NCBI GenBank assembly: GCA_016192945.1
Contig: JACPTE010000029.1
Coordinates: 1 to 55,224 of the forward strand
Length of the DNA stretch: 55,224 nt
Reading direction: 5' to 3'
Source of the DNA: Candidatus Woesearchaeota archaeon
GTDB taxonomy: Archaea; Nanobdellota; Nanobdellia; Woesearchaeales; UBA10216
Shown here: positions 1 to 6,035 of the stretch, piece by piece
How the letters are laid out: each line of letters opens with the position of its first letter
Position numbering within the stretch: the first letter of the stretch is position 1
Notes under the pieces: generated by a model
What the model saw: the letters and a program-made list of their open reading frames with translations, nothing else
What the model was told of the DNA's origin: nothing
Databases searched by the model: none
Position numbers and translations under genes: made by a program

Positions 1-1
1 A

Positions 2-379
2 ACACAGGATGCAAGAAGGGTTGTCAGGAAACTCGGCGACATATGCAGAAGGGAGGCGCAGGCGCTAAGCACAACCCACAGGTACACGCCAATAGACGCG
101 TGGTGCAAGTCAGAGTTGCCTGCCATGCAAAAAACCATCAAAGGGCTTGTTTCCAACATAGGCCATAATGAGCGATGGAAAATGGCAATAAACAAGCGCC
201 ACTGGGACAAGATGCACAGCACTGAGCTGGTAGTCAAGCTTACAGATGTCATAGACAGACAGAAAGTAGACCTTGAACATCCAGAAAAGATAATCCAGGT
301 TGAAATAATCAGCAAGGAGGCAGGAATATCCCTGCTCAAGCCTGAAGAGTATCTGGATGTAGTGCTGGTGAAAGGATAA
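2..379 (+). CDS. THUMP-domain protein, C-terminal part (cut by window edge)
   Basis: The frame is open from the first bases of the window, so only the last about 125 residues are present and the start lies outside. The visible part has the THUMP pattern seen in archaeal TAN1-like proteins: a segment with TPIDAWCKSELPAM, then a basic stretch (KMAINKRHWDKM), then VDLEHPEKIIQVEIISKEAGISL, where a conserved VDL-xxP is followed by the last strands. THUMP domains bind tRNA; stand-alone TAN1-like members act with acetyltransferases in tRNA N4-acetylcytidine formation. That function is family knowledge; a THUMP domain fused to another modification enzyme is possible because the N-terminus is missing. 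Confidence 0.75.
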   Translation, partial: TQDARRVVRKLGDICRREAQALSTTHRYTPIDAWCKSELPAMQKTIKGLVSNIGHNERWKMAINKRHWDKMHSTELVVKLTDVIDRQKVDLEHPEKIIQVEIISKEAGISLLKPEEYLDVVLVKG

Positions 380-420
380 AAACCTGAAAAAAGCAGGCGA
401 AAAGAAACAGTTTAAGGGAA

Positions 421-1647
421 TTAGAAAAACCTGCTTAGCCTGGCTTGCCTTGACTGGGCAAGAAGCCTGCTGGTGTTGACTATTTTTTGGACATTCTTGT
501 AGCCGAATTTCCTGCTGATAAGAGCATCAGCATACTTTAGCATGAGCTCACTGGATGAAAAAGCAACGGGTTTTGAAGCCAATGCCTTCCTGACAGCCTC
601 CCTGACTACCCAAACGCCCAAAGGCAAGAGATACTCATCAGTTATTATCCTGATAACAAGAACAGAAGACTGCCTTTTCATCTCAGAAAGCCTTTCAAGG
701 ACAGGCAGCCTTGAGGCATAATAACCGCCGACACAGTTCTCAGCATAGCCTTTCCTGCCTGAATAAGGCTCAAAATCAGTGGTAAAATCATCACCATTGG
801 CATAAGCCTCAAAAAGCTCAAAAGACCAGACATCAGGAAAAAACATTACCAGAAAATAATTGCCAAGATAACCTCCGAAAAAAGCAAAATGCTCATCAAT
901 CGGGTTCAATGAGCGCAAATCCTCAACAATCCGCCTGCCAACAATATCGTCAACAGCAGTGATTGAAAACCTTGTGGGAACAAGCCTCCTGTTTGGCTTC
1001 AATCCAACGACTGATGCAGACAGAAGCCTGCTGAGAAAATTAACATCATAACCGCTGTCATAAAGGTACGACAATGCATCAACAGCCTTAAGATCACTTT
1101 CTGAATATACCTTCTCCACCTTAGAATCTATTTTAGGATTTGAAGCCAAGCCAATCTTGCTGACATCAGCAACAGGGCCTGTCGGAGCATTGAAAGAGCT
1201 GAAATTAAGGCTGATAAAAGGCTTTCGCCTGAAAGAAGCCTCAACATCAACAGGCTTTGATGACATAGCAATCTCCTGAACAAGGCCAATAACCTTCTCC
1301 CCCGCCTTAATTGAAGCCTTGGAGCGCATATTCACAAGAGCAGCCCTGTAATCAACAACATCTGAAACAGAAAGCCCCTTTTCAGCCCAAAAAGAAGGAG
1401 CATCATACATCCAGGCATCAGGTGTTACCTCACCAGGGCTAAGGATGCCTACATTAACAACAGGATAGCCAAACCTTCCAATGAAGGGAGCTGGACTGGA
1501 GCCAAAAAAGCTTTCCCTGCCAAGCCTTTCCTTCAGCCTTGAAACAACAGCCTTCCTAGTGCAAACAGGGCATACAAACTCGGCATAATAGCTTGAGGGA
1601 AAGCTGTTCCTGCAAACCATGCACAAAACCACGCGGAAGGGGCTCAT
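421..1647 (-). CDS. nreA: NreA-like DNA repair protein with C-terminal PCNA-binding motif
   Basis: Archaeal Nre family protein of about 408 residues. Near the N-terminus are two Cys pairs (LCMVC, then CPVC after about 16 residues), the expected zinc site. The protein ends in QARLSRFF, a textbook PIP box (Q-x2-L-x2-F-F) for binding the sliding clamp. Nre proteins take part in repair after DNA damage in archaea. The frame stays open to 1779, but that would run through the tRNA-Gln gene on the other strand; ATG at 1647 lies just after an AT-rich TATA-like stretch and is preferred. ATG at 1620 is an alternative. The gene is convergent with the THUMP gene and its promoter backs onto the tRNA. Confidence 0.85.
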   Translation of the reverse strand: MSPFRVVLCMVCRNSFPSSYYAEFVCPVCTRKAVVSRLKERLGRESFFGSSPAPFIGRFGYPVVNVGILSPGEVTPDAWMYDAPSFWAEKGLSVSDVVDYRAALVNMRSKASIKAGEKVIGLVQEIAMSSKPVDVEASFRRKPFISLNFSSFNAPTGPVADVSKIGLASNPKIDSKVEKVYSESDLKAVDALSYLYDSGYDVNFLSRLLSASVVGLKPNRRLVPTRFSITAVDDIVGRRIVEDLRSLNPIDEHFAFFGGYLGNYFLVMFFPDVWSFELFEAYANGDDFTTDFEPYSGRKGYAENCVGGYYASRLPVLERLSEMKRQSSVLVIRIITDEYLLPLGVWVVREAVRKALASKPVAFSSSELMLKYADALISRKFGYKNVQKIVNTSRLLAQSRQARLSRFF

Positions 1648-1757
1648 GCACAATAAATAAGCTGCACGAATTAAAAAAGTTACGGCAGCAAGTCCAGTGG
1701 CCAGTGAGGGCAGGGCACGCAAACATTTAAAAAACTCCATGAGAACCTTCTGGATAC

Positions 1758-1871
1758 AGCCCCGTAGTGTAGCGGCCAATCATCCCGGCCTTTGGCAGTG
1801 CAAACATGGCATGCAGCCATCGCCTGCACAGAAGAAAGCCGGGGACGGCGGTTCGAATCCGCCCGGGGCTA
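1758..1871 (+). tRNA. tRNA-Gln (UUG) with canonical-position intron
   Basis: The acceptor arms are 1758-1764 (AGCCCCG) and 1864-1870 (CGGGGCT), with discriminator A at 1871 and no encoded CCA. The T arm GGCGG/CCGCC has loop TTCGAAT. Anticodon stem 1785-1789 (CCGGC) pairs with 1838-1842 (GCCGG). Anticodon TTG is at 1792-1794 (Gln, CAA codons). A 41-nt intron follows G37, about 1796-1836. Inside it GTGCA/TGCAC and ATGGC/GCCAT form a long hairpin, as expected for BHB processing. The 3' end of this tRNA recurs imperfectly three times downstream, suggesting it is an integration target. Confidence 0.92.
1796..1836 (+). other. tRNA-Gln intron at position 37/38
   Basis: Inferred 41-nt intron between G37 and A38. 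It carries two nested complementary arms (GTGCA with TGCAC, ATGGC with GCCAT) that present the exon junctions. Position 37/38 is the usual archaeal intron site cut by the tRNA splicing endonuclease. The exact boundaries are inferred from tRNA geometry. Confidence 0.75.
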
Positions 1872-1915
1872 CTTTTTAAATAAAGTTTTTATAGCTGTCT
1901 TCTGTTAAAGCTACA

Positions 1916-2176
1916 ATGAATAAAGAAGGGGATATTTTTGATAAGGCTGTCACGCTGTTGAAAGGGCTGATTCAAGCCCACCCGTTTGAAAGCGGCAACC
2001 GAAGAACAGCATATGTTGTTGCAGAAAGTTTTATCAAACTTAATGGGGGAAACTCAAAAAGTGACAATGGCAAAAACGCCCGCACATTGCAGGGAATACG
2101 GGAAGGTTATTATACCGATGCGGAAATAAGGAAATGGTTCATAAAAGGTGAGATTCGTGAATTTAAAAGAGCATAA
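1916..2176 (+). CDS. Short Fic/Doc-domain protein (possible truncated toxin)
   Basis: The protein is 86 residues. HPFESGNRRTA at residues 22-32 matches the Fic active-site motif HPFx[D/E]GN[G/K]R, whose His transfers AMP, or phosphate in Doc. Full Fic/Doc domains have about 60 or more residues before this motif; here only about 20 are present, so the helices that normally precede the active site are missing. A TATA-like stretch (TTTAAATAAAG) lies before the start, directly after tRNA-Gln. It may be a remnant left by integration at the tRNA or an unusually short member. A 36-residue frame overlaps its end. Confidence 0.6.
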   Translation: MNKEGDIFDKAVTLLKGLIQAHPFESGNRRTAYVVAESFIKLNGGNSKSDNGKNARTLQGIREGYYTDAEIRKWFIKGEIREFKRA

Positions 2177-2267
2177 GAAATCAAACCAGCAATCTGTTTT
2201 TTTAGAGCAAGCAGACTATGTAATACAAAAACACAAGGCTTTTTTGGAACAAAAAGGCAAACTGTAG
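2157..2267 (+). CDS. Small 36-residue ORF overlapping the Fic gene
   Basis: Starts with GTG inside the last codons of the Fic-like gene (20-nt overlap) and ends with TAG at 2265-2267. The product is Lys- and Gln-rich and probably helical. The overlap resembles translational coupling in toxin-antitoxin pairs, so it could encode a small partner of the Fic fragment. No family is recognised, and the coding evidence is only the open frame and its position. Confidence 0.3.
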   Translation: MNLKEHKKSNQQSVFLEQADYVIQKHKAFLEQKGKL

Positions 2268-2270
2268 AAC

Positions 2271-2294
2271 AGAATCCCGCTTTTTAACAAAAAC
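2271..2294 (+). repeat. Direct repeat copy A (with 4602-4625)
   Basis: The segment AGAATCCCGCTTTTTAAC plus following A-rich bases recurs almost unchanged at 4602-4625, with C for G. Each copy lies just after a toxin-type gene (Fic module, VapC). It may be a shared terminator (T run) or a duplication boundary. Confidence 0.5.
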
Positions 2295-2301
2295 AATGAG
2301 T

Positions 2302-2320
2302 GCCCGCCCAGGCTACTTTT
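2302..2320 (+). repeat. tRNA-Gln 3'-end-like repeat (att-like copy 1)
   Basis: The core CCGCCCAGGCTACTTTTT closely matches the tRNA-Gln 3' end plus flank (CCGCCCGGGGCTACTTTTT at 1858-1876), differing by one substitution and a one-base gap. No tRNA body precedes it. It is consistent with an attachment-site remnant of an element that integrated at tRNA-Gln. Confidence 0.5.
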
Positions 2321-2346
2321 TCAGTTTAATATGAAACTTTGTTGGA

Positions 2347-2673
2347 TTAATCTCTTAATTCTATCAGAATGTGCCTTTTATCTGGAACTGAAACATAAAT
2401 CTCCTCTCCTTTTTTGATTTCCAGACTCCTAACTACGTTTTTATTAAAATAAATCCCAAGACGCTCTTGAGAAAGTTTCACTACCTTTTGTTTTATTTTC
2501 AGTGGCGTTTCTCTCAGTTCTTCGATAACCTTTTGAGCAGATTTTTGTTCAAATTCAAAATAATCGCATTTAGTGCATTGGTAGCTTACTGCCTTATTCT
2601 CAGCACCATGTACGTTAACTTCAACTTTCCTTAGTTTCGAATTGCAATTTGGGCAGTTCATAAATGTAGTCAC
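2347..2673 (-). CDS. Zinc-ribbon plus AbrB-fold protein, putative antitoxin
   Basis: The product has 108 residues in two parts. Residues 1-40 carry CPNC and, after about 23 residues, CTKC: a four-Cys zinc ribbon of the YgiT/MqsA type. The C-terminal part (about 68-108, from LGIYFNKNVVRSLEIKKGEE) reads like a SpoVT/AbrB DNA-binding domain. It lies directly downstream of the small toxin-like gene (2696-2905) on the same strand. The same order, small toxin then zinc-ribbon/AbrB protein, recurs at 49495-50075, supporting a TA reading. It probably also represses the operon by binding the palindrome at 2923-2940 (inference). Confidence 0.7.
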   Translation of the reverse strand: MTTFMNCPNCNSKLRKVEVNVHGAENKAVSYQCTKCDYFEFEQKSAQKVIEELRETPLKIKQKVVKLSQERLGIYFNKNVVRSLEIKKGEEIYVSVPDKRHILIELRD

Positions 2674-2695
2674 TTGTGTAGCTTTAAATCTCTTA

Positions 2696-2905
2696 TCAAG
2701 TTCTTTTTGCGTTGATTATCCACAATATCCTATCTTTTATTTCAAACAATATGTAGTATCCATCTCTTTCTATTTCAAATTTCGGCCCTTTCTTCCGCGG
2801 ATTTTTTGTAGTTATCACGATTTCCACTGCTTTGTCCCAAGGAACTTCAGACGCATGGTGCTCCAAGTAGTGAACTGTTGGCTTTATATCCGTAAAGTAT
2901 ACCAT
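2696..2905 (-). CDS. Small toxin-like protein (DUF4258/RelE-like)
   Basis: The 69-residue protein has a short helix region (VHYLEHHASEVPWDKAVEIVI) followed by three predicted strands (KFEIERDGYYILFEI, ILWIINAKR). This resembles DUF4258/MqsR-like small ribonuclease toxins. It is the first gene of a two-gene operon with the zinc-ribbon/AbrB protein. A TATA box (CTATATAAATT on the + strand near 2948-2958) and a perfect palindrome precede the ATG at 2905. Toxin activity is inferred from size, fold pattern and context. Confidence 0.6.
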   Translation of the reverse strand: MVYFTDIKPTVHYLEHHASEVPWDKAVEIVITTKNPRKKGPKFEIERDGYYILFEIKDRILWIINAKRT

Positions 2906-2922
2906 ATTTTTCCATCTTATTT

Positions 2923-2940
2923 GACTACATTAATGTAGTC
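2923..2940. promoter_or_regulatory. 18-bp perfect palindrome, probable TA operator
   Basis: GACTACATTAATGTAGTC is identical to its reverse complement. It sits between the TATA-like box (about 2948-2958) and the toxin start at 2905, where a bound repressor would block transcription start. The AbrB-type antitoxin of the same operon is the likely ligand. Confidence 0.75.
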
Positions 2941-2978
2941 TTATTTACTATATAAATTTTGTCATTTTCAGTAAATAG

Positions 2979-3101
2979 TTAGTTGTTTGAAGTTAGTAGT
3001 TTGTGCATTTCTTCTAGTGGGTTTCTTTTTTGTAGTTTGATGGTTTCTATGATGCTGAGTAGTGTTTCTGTTATTTGTGCTCCTAAGAATTTTATTTCAA
3101 A
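2979..3101 (-). pseudogene. Transposase C-terminal remnant (IS66-like)
   Basis: An open stretch of about 40 codons ends in TAA and has no start. It includes FLGAQITETLLSIIETIKLQ followed by KRNPLEEMHKLL. This resembles the tail of IS66-type transposases (a helix containing a SxIET-like motif, then a short N-P/hydrophobic end). Only the last fragment remains, so this is debris of an old insertion. The family assignment is from memory of the motif and is tentative. Confidence 0.35.
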
Positions 3102-3248
3102 TCACCTATAAATGATCTAAATGTTGTTTTTAACTTAGAAAAAGATAAGGATAAAATAATAATTGAAACAAGCAGTAACCCATTCAGCAAAAAAGAATTT
3201 AAAAACACCTGTAGAGATTATGAATTGTATACTGAAAGGATGCAATAA
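3102..3248 (+). pseudogene. Unidentified coding fragment
   Basis: About 48 codons are open up to TAA at 3246-3248, with a protein-like composition (INDLNVVFNLEKDKDKIIIE, then SSNPFSKKEFKNTCRDYELY) but no start or ribosome site. It directly abuts the transposase remnant on the opposite strand. It is probably the tail of a gene whose front was lost when the neighbouring element inserted or decayed. No family recognised. Confidence 0.25.
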
Positions 3249-3253
3249 GGATT

Positions 3254-3448
3254 TTAGCAGATTATCCCATACTTCTTAAGCTCATCCTCAACCTCCTCCC
3301 TGAACTTATCCTTCTCCTCCTGCTTTTGGGCATCTGTGAGCTTCTTTGCCATAGAATTGGCTTGCTTTGGCCTAATGCCAGCCCTTCGTAGCTTGCTCAG
3401 GTTCTTCCAATAACGTCCCCTGTTAAATGGGTTTTTCATTTGTTTCAC
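3254..3448 (-). CDS. Small basic hypothetical protein
   Basis: The 64-residue protein is strongly basic at the N-terminus (NPFNRGRYWKNLSKLRRAGI) and then highly charged and helical (KKLTDAQKQEEKDKFREEVE). No domain recognised. It faces the degenerate repeat tract. Mobile-element debris with a chance open frame is possible, but the charge distribution looks protein-like. An alternative start is the second Met. Confidence 0.4.
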   Translation of the reverse strand: MKQMKNPFNRGRYWKNLSKLRRAGIRPKQANSMAKKLTDAQKQEEKDKFREEVEDELKKYGIIC

Positions 3449-3548
3449 CTCACATTAGTCCTGCGAATGCCCCGCCATATAGCTGTACGGGAATGGGGCG
3501 GTAAAACCGTTGGGGCGTCCATCGGCCAATCCATAAGCATAAACCGCT

Positions 3549-3668
3549 GGCGTGACTTTCGGCGTAGCCATACAAGGCAACCCTACGGCGCAACCATTTG
3601 AGGCAACCGTAAGGTGACCGTCAGGCATGACCTAAAGGCGCAACCATTCAGAGTGACCATTGGCCAAC
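3549..3668. repeat. Degenerate tandem minisatellite, unit about 12-14 bp
   Basis: About nine consecutive units vary around GGCGCAACCATNY on the + strand (examples: GGCGTAGCCATAC, AAGGCAACCCTAC, GGCGCAACCATTT, GAGGCAACCGTA, AGGTGACCGTC, AGAGTGACCATT). Units change in length by one or two bases, so no reading frame is kept. Related sequence continues weakly to about 3700. It fills the 440-bp gene-free stretch between the small basic ORF and the VapBC operon. Confidence 0.6.
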
Positions 3669-3845
3669 ACAAATCAATAACCATATGGGGACACCAATTC
3701 CCTATTCTTCATAGTAATTGAAGCTATCCATTTGGTCAACCTGAACCAACAACTATATCACAACACCAAAAACTTTTTCTACTATTTAAGCTTTGTAGCC
3801 ATATAAGTAAAAATTATACCCAAGAAGTTACAAAAAGAGGGTCTG

Positions 3846-3864
3846 TCCGCCTGGGGCTATTCTT
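3846..3864 (+). repeat. tRNA-Gln 3'-end-like repeat (att-like copy 2)
   Basis: The core TCCGCCTGGGGCTATTCTT matches the tRNA-Gln end TCCGCCCGGGGCTACTTTT with three changes. It lies between the minisatellite and the VapBC promoter. See the island finding. Confidence 0.5.
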
Positions 3865-3926
3865 ACTTTCTTACAAATCGTAAAATTTATATATCTGACA
3901 ATAATCTGCCTATTTGGGTGATAATA

Positions 3927-4190
3927 ATGAGTAATGTTGAATTTGCAAAAGCCTCATCCAAAGGGCAGGTAGTGATTCCGCAATCAATCCGGGAAAAGCT
4001 GGGAATTGAAGAAGGCACTCCTTTTGCAGTTTGGTCTAGTGGGAACCAGATTCTCTTTAAGAAAATGGATCTCCCGCAAAAAAGCTGGGAAGAAGTAGCT
4101 GCTCCTTTCCGAAGGATTGCTAAAGAACGTAAACTAACCTTTGATGATGTTGAAATGGCCATTAGAAAAGTCAGGTCAGCCAAAAAATGA
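3927..4190 (+). CDS. vapB: VapB-type AbrB antitoxin
   Basis: The 87-residue protein begins FAKASSKGQVVIPQSIREKL, the standard AbrB/MazE-fold DNA-binding N-terminus, followed by a swapped-hairpin segment and a helical tail that should clasp the toxin. The ATG at 3927 is chosen because GGGTGA lies 5-7 nt upstream; a GTG at 3918 is in frame but overlaps that site. A TATA box (AATTTATATATC) lies about 3884-3896. The last four bases overlap the vapC start (ATGA), so the pair is translationally coupled. Confidence 0.88.
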   Translation: MSNVEFAKASSKGQVVIPQSIREKLGIEEGTPFAVWSSGNQILFKKMDLPQKSWEEVAAPFRRIAKERKLTFDDVEMAIRKVRSAKK

Positions 4191-4603
4191 TATCAGTAAC
4201 TCTTGATTCTAATGTTTGGCTTTCCGGCCTTTTGTGGCATGGAGAAGCATCAAAGGTAATTGCACTTGCTGAGTCAAAGAAAATATTAGTGTTCACATCA
4301 AAAGATATCCTTATTGAAATCTTCCGGGTTCTTCAGGAAGAGGAAAAGTTCCAGCTGTTGCTTGATGAAGAAGGGATGTATCCTGTAAATGTAATTGAAA
4401 AAATCGGGAATTTGTCCAAAATAGTCAAAATAAAAGAGCGGCTTAATGCGGTAAAAGCAGACCCTGATGACAATAAAATTATTGAATGCGCACTAAGCTC
4501 CAAATCACTCTTCATAGTAACTTATGACAACCATCTGTTGAAAATTGGCAGATATGAGTGCATAAAAATAATGCATCCAACTGACTTCCTGAAGAAATTT
4601 TAG
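4187..4603 (+). CDS. vapC: PIN-domain ribonuclease toxin (VapC-like, COG1569 group)
   Basis: The 138-residue PIN domain has a first acidic residue in VTLDSNVWLSGLL (Asp7), a central Glu in DILIEIFRVL, then ADPDDNKIIECAL and IVTYDNHLL providing the C-terminal acidic cluster. The layout fits the putative-toxin PIN_3 group. These enzymes cleave RNA and are held inactive by the cognate AbrB-type antitoxin, encoded immediately upstream with a 4-nt overlap. Confidence 0.87.
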   Translation: MISVTLDSNVWLSGLLWHGEASKVIALAESKKILVFTSKDILIEIFRVLQEEEKFQLLLDEEGMYPVNVIEKIGNLSKIVKIKERLNAVKADPDDNKIIECALSSKSLFIVTYDNHLLKIGRYECIKIMHPTDFLKKF

Positions 4604-4625
4604 AATCCCCCTTTTTAACAAAAAT
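4602..4625 (+). repeat. Direct repeat copy B (with 2271-2294)
   Basis: Near-identical to 2271-2294 (AGAATCCCCCTTTTTAAC then A-rich). It immediately follows vapC and includes its stop codon region; the T run could terminate transcription. Confidence 0.5.
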
Positions 4626-4717
4626 GTTCATACTTAAAAGTGCAATAGGATATTTCCGGAACTTTTCCTAAAAATCCGGACACAGTTTTATAAGCTCATT
4701 CTTTCAATAACCGTATT

Positions 4718-5347
4718 ATGATTTATGCAGATATTCATGAGCCTTCTGCCATTATAAGCATGCTAAAACAAAAAATAAGCGTGAAAATTATCAAAAATGA
4801 TGCTGGAGACTACACATTCAACAACATAGCAATTGAAAGAAAAAGCCTATCAGACTTCTTTTCATCCATTGCCTCGGGGAGATTGTACACTCAGCTTGAG
4901 AACATCATGAAATTTGACAAGCCGTACCTAATTGTTGAAGGCTTTTTTGATTTTTCTCATGTAAACAACCCTGATTATCTTTACAGTTCATTGCGGGCAA
5001 TCAGCATAGACATGGATATGAGAATCCTATTTACAAAAGACATGGCGGATACAGCCTATGCAATAAAAAAGATTTACTACAGGCAATTTTACCTCCCCGA
5101 ATGCAAAGTTCCGTGGAAAAGCAACTTCAGGCTTATGCACCTTAAGGCATTCTTCGGGACAAGCCCTGACAAGCTTACTAAATTATTCACTGAATTCAAG
5201 AGCATAAGACATCTGGCAAATGCTGACAAGAAAAACATGGCAAAAGTCAAAGGAATAGGCATCAAAACTGCATCGGTTGTTGAAAAGGCCCTTGACGAAG
5301 AGATTTTAAGCAGCAGGGAACAAACTGTTAATCAAAAATCGTTGTAA
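4718..5347 (+). CDS. xpf: XPF/ERCC4-type structure-specific nuclease (short form)
   Basis: The 209-residue protein has an ERCC4 nuclease domain (about 1-130) with the signature IERKSLSDF at 39-47 and an upstream acidic YADIHEP, followed by tandem helix-hairpin-helix (about 155-200, VKGIGIKTASVVEKAL). Archaeal XPF lacking the helicase half cuts branched DNA and often works with PCNA; no PIP box is visible here. A TATA box (GTTTTATAAG) ends about 25 nt before the ATG, suggesting a nearly leaderless message. It lies inside the accessory island between two VapBC pairs, unusual for a repair gene. Confidence 0.85.
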   Translation: MIYADIHEPSAIISMLKQKISVKIIKNDAGDYTFNNIAIERKSLSDFFSSIASGRLYTQLENIMKFDKPYLIVEGFFDFSHVNNPDYLYSSLRAISIDMDMRILFTKDMADTAYAIKKIYYRQFYLPECKVPWKSNFRLMHLKAFFGTSPDKLTKLFTEFKSIRHLANADKKNMAKVKGIGIKTASVVEKALDEEILSSREQTVNQKSL

Positions 5348-5354
5348 TCATATT

Positions 5355-5741
5355 CTAAGGCTCATTTCTGGGTATTTCTAACTTATTAAAGTCAGTGTCA
5401 TAACTCAATATCCCCTGACAGTCATTTAAGATGCATGTTGTGTAATGTATTAGGTCAAAAAGCTTTAAATCATATTTCTGAGCTCGCTTTACTGACTCAA
5501 ACAAAAGATTGCTGTCCAAATCAACAATTTTTACATTTCCATATTTAATAATGGCAATAAACACCTGTCTTGCCTGTTCTTTATCAGCTATTATGCCTAT
5601 TTGAGCAATTGACTCTGCAATCACCAAAGCATTTGTAATCAAATTTCTCTCCCTAAGCACCTTCCTGCACTTTTCCTTTCTTGGATTATTAGTGAAAGCA
5701 TATACAATAACATTGCTGTCTAGAAATTCAATAAAATCCAT
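5355..5741 (-). CDS. vapC: PIN-domain ribonuclease toxin VapC
   Basis: The 128-residue PIN domain has FLDSNVIVYAF (first Asp at 8), NALVIAESIAQIG (Glu), KLFDLIHYT and ILSYDTDFNKL (late acidic residues). It overlaps the vapB gene upstream by 14 bases, so translation is coupled. It is convergent with xpf and only 7 bp from it. Expected to cleave tRNA or rRNA when released from VapB (family knowledge). Confidence 0.88.
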   Translation of the reverse strand: MDFIEFLDSNVIVYAFTNNPRKEKCRKVLRERNLITNALVIAESIAQIGIIADKEQARQVFIAIIKYGNVKIVDLDSNLLFESVKRAQKYDLKLFDLIHYTTCILNDCQGILSYDTDFNKLEIPRNEP

Positions 5742-5958
5742 CTTCCATCTTTTCCAAATCTTCGGGACTTAAATTATGCGGCTTGAACCTGTCGGCCCTG
5801 CGGTAAACAGCATCTATCTTCACATCTTCCAAAGGGGTTATAACTATTTCGTTCTTCTTGACGCTTATGCTCACATCTACTCCGGGCTTCAACCCGAATT
5901 TATTTCTTATTTCAGAGGGTATTGTCAACTGATAGCCTTTGCTTATTTTCACTAGCAT
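5728..5958 (-). CDS. vapB: VapB AbrB-type antitoxin
   Basis: The 76-residue protein has an N-terminal AbrB fold (KISKGYQLTIPSEIRNKFGL) and a toxin-binding tail (AVYRRADRFKPHNLSPEDLE). A strong ribosome site (AGGTGG) lies 6 nt before the ATG. Upstream, an AT-rich partial palindrome (TTAAT...ATTAA around TAGCTAATG, about 5972-5994) lies where autorepression is expected. First gene of the vapBC operon. Confidence 0.87.
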   Translation of the reverse strand: MLVKISKGYQLTIPSEIRNKFGLKPGVDVSISVKKNEIVITPLEDVKIDAVYRRADRFKPHNLSPEDLEKMEDGFY

Positions 5959-6011
5959 TCCAGACCACCTAATTAATCATTAGCTAATTAACTATTTAAA
6001 ACTTTCCTTTT

Positions 6012-6030
6012 TCGCGCGGGGCTATTTTTT
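6012..6030 (+). repeat. tRNA-Gln 3'-end-like repeat (att-like copy 3)
   Basis: CGCGCGGGGCTATTTTTT resembles CGCCCGGGGCTACTTTTT of the tRNA-Gln end. It marks the right edge of the accessory stretch, just before the conserved GTPase gene. Confidence 0.45.
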
Positions 6031-6035
6031 GGCAG

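Noticed and set aside
1648-1779. N-terminal extension of the NreA gene
   Set aside because: It would overlap the tRNA-Gln gene and lies upstream of the likely promoter; the family N-terminus fits the start at 1647.
1697-1879. 60-codon + strand ORF
   Set aside because: It runs through the whole tRNA-Gln gene and has no protein-like pattern.
3549-3668. CRISPR array
   Set aside because: Units are 12-14 bp, degenerate and contiguous, with no spacers and no cas genes.
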